Of a stretch of DNA of 24,464 nucleotides, positions 23,525 to 24,464 are shown in pieces. The notes under the pieces were generated by a model. That model saw only the letters and a program-made list of their open reading frames with translations, was not told the DNA's origin and did no database searches. Position 1 is the first letter of the stretch. Each line of letters begins with the position of its first letter. The position numbers and the translations under genes are program-made. The DNA comes from an uncultured Carnobacterium sp. (lineage in GTDB: Bacteria; Bacillota; Bacilli; Lactobacillales; Aerococcaceae): positions 1 through 24,464 of the forward strand of contig CALJSD010000145.1 of NCBI GenBank assembly GCA_937976325.1, given 5' to 3'.

Positions 23525-24004
23525 TTACGCAGTTTGAATATCAATAATCTTGATTTTCATTTCTCCGCCTGGTGTTGGAATCACCACTTCTTCATTTAAT
23601 TTTTTACCAATAATTCCTTTGGCAATTGGAGAGTCATTTGAAATCTTACCTTCAACTGGGTTTGCTTCTGCACTACCCACGATTGTGTAAGTTTCTTCGT
23701 CTCCATCTGGTAATTCGATAAACGTAATTTTTCTTCCTAGTGAAACAACATCTTTTTCTACATTGTTATCATCGATGATTTCCGCAAAACGAATCATTTT
23801 TTCTAACGTTGAAATACGTCCTTCTACGAAAGCTTGTTCATCTTTAGCTGATTCATATTCAGAGTTTTCAGATAAGTCACCGTAGCTACGAGCAATTTTG
23901 ATGCGTTCTACGATTTCTTTACGTTTAACGACTTTTAATTCTTCTAATTCTGCTTCAAGTTTTGCTTTCCCTTCAAGCGTCATTGGAAATACTTTTTCAG
24001 TCAT
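23525..24004 (-). CDS. greA: Transcription elongation factor GreA
   Basis: Cleavage factor that rescues back-tracked RNA polymerase. An N-terminal coiled coil (about 8-75) carries the acidic tip YGDLSENSEYESAKDEQ, with D43 and E46 as the residues that hold the catalytic Mg. The C-terminal FKBP-like domain has SPIAKGIIGKKLNEEVVIPTPGG. The length of 159 is normal. GGGGAGA lies upstream of the ATG. It has its own promoter and terminator. Its place after udk is the order also seen in Bacillus. Confidence 0.98.
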   Translation of the reverse strand: MTEKVFPMTLEGKAKLEAELEELKVVKRKEIVERIKIARSYGDLSENSEYESAKDEQAFVEGRISTLEKMIRFAEIIDDNNVEKDVVSLGRKITFIELPDGDEETYTIVGSAEANPVEGKISNDSPIAKGIIGKKLNEEVVIPTPGGEMKIKIIDIQTA

Positions 24005-24056
24005 ACGATTCTCCCCTATATCGTTTTTTTAGATTATCTCAATCTGCAATGCTAAA

Positions 24057-24085
24057 ACTTTAACATTTTATAACCGAGATTGCAA
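24057..24085 (-). promoter_or_regulatory. Promoter of greA
   Basis: TTGCAA (24080-24085), 17-bp spacer, TAAAGT (24057-24062) on the minus strand. The predicted start near 24050 gives a leader of about 46 nt. Confidence 0.6.
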
Positions 24086-24140
24086 GCCCTAGAGAAAAAT
24101 TTAATTGTATTTTAACTACTTATTTTTAGCATAACCCCAT

Positions 24141-24175
24141 AAGAAAGCCCCTAGGATAAGCTTTCCTAGGGGTTA
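24141..24175 (-). terminator. Probable terminator of udk
   Basis: Perfect CCCCTAGGA/TCCTAGGGG arms (24148-24156 and 24164-24172) with a 7-base loop, followed on the minus strand by CTTTCTTAT. The stem is strong and the T-tract interrupted. Confidence 0.75.
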
Positions 24176-24180
24176 ACAAT

Positions 24181-24464
24181 TTAATTTAAATGAGATAAAA
24201 TTGAAGCAATTTTTGTAGTCATTAAGTCAATCGCTACTGTATTTGAACCACCTTCTGGGATAATAATATCCGCGAATTTTTTCGTTGGTTCAATAAATTG
24301 GTGATGCATTGGTTTTACAACCGACATATATTGGTTGATGATGGAATCGAGTGTTCTACCACGTTCCACCATGTCACGTTTAATACGGCGAATGATACGA
24401 ATATCATCGTCAGTATCAACATACACCTTGATCTCCATCAAATCACGCAAGCCTTCATCTTCAA
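24181..24464 (-). CDS. udk: Uridine kinase, C-terminal part (5' end beyond the window)
   Basis: Phosphorylates uridine and cytidine in pyrimidine salvage. Ninety-three codons of the C-terminal part are present and the frame runs off the right edge. The visible part has RDLMEIKVYVDTDDDIRIIRRI, followed by RDMVERGRTLDSIINQY, VVKPMHHQFIEP and FADIIIPEGG, all typical of the end of Udk. The P-loop lies outside the window. The reading continues upstream of the internal TTG codon at 24448-24450, so that is not the start. Confidence 0.95.
   Translation of the reverse strand, partial: EDEGLRDLMEIKVYVDTDDDIRIIRRIKRDMVERGRTLDSIINQYMSVVKPMHHQFIEPTKKFADIIIPEGGSNTVAIDLMTTKIASILSHLN

Overview
The window looks like a chromosomal segment of a low-GC Gram-positive coccus of the order Lactobacillales, probably an oral or mucosal one (Granulicatella or a relative is my best guess; this is inference). 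The support is AT-rich intergenic DNA, strong GGAGG-type ribosome sites, phosphoketolase, a YSIRK-type surface protein, LiaFSR, and the lexA/YnzC-family/tkt order known from Bacillus. Nearly every gene is on the minus strand; only lexA is on the plus strand. I see no insertion sequence, phage gene, CRISPR array, rRNA or tRNA.

Right-to-left in the direction of transcription: the 3' part of udk (uridine kinase) enters at the right edge, followed by greA. Next is the overlapping liaF-liaS-liaR cell-envelope stress operon, then nanE with a glucose-type PTS IIBC, then an RpiR-family regulator with a separate PTS IIA. Divergent lexA and a YnzC-family (DUF896) gene follow, then tkt, azlC-azlD, and the repair operon ymdB-mutS-mutL-msrB. 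The left part holds a 1208-residue surface dextranase (GH66), xfp (phosphoketolase), and at the very edge what looks like the 5' end of a structured RNA.

Functionally, tkt and xfp are two TPP enzymes of pentose-phosphate and phosphoketolase metabolism. The nanE/IIBC and rpiR/IIA transcription units together could import and phosphorylate N-acetylmannosamine and convert it to GlcNAc-6-phosphate, apparently under CcpA control. MutS and MutL form the mismatch-repair core and share an operon with the YmdB phosphodiesterase and the oxidative-damage enzyme MsrB. LexA controls itself through an SOS box.

The most unusual object is the dextranase. Its catalytic GH66 domain has no C-terminal cell-wall anchor. 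Its N-terminus instead carries a YSIRK signal peptide, an LPQTG motif at residue 95, two membrane segments, a Thr/Ser-rich stalk and two G5-like repeats. This is the layout of streptococcal IgA1 and Zmp metalloproteases, here attached to a polysaccharide hydrolase. Other points worth a second look are the repeated ATGAACGTTTT motifs with two promoters upstream of xfp, the three TACTAAAAA repeats and cre-like site at nanE, a terminator-like hairpin in the dextranase leader, and the left-edge RNA.
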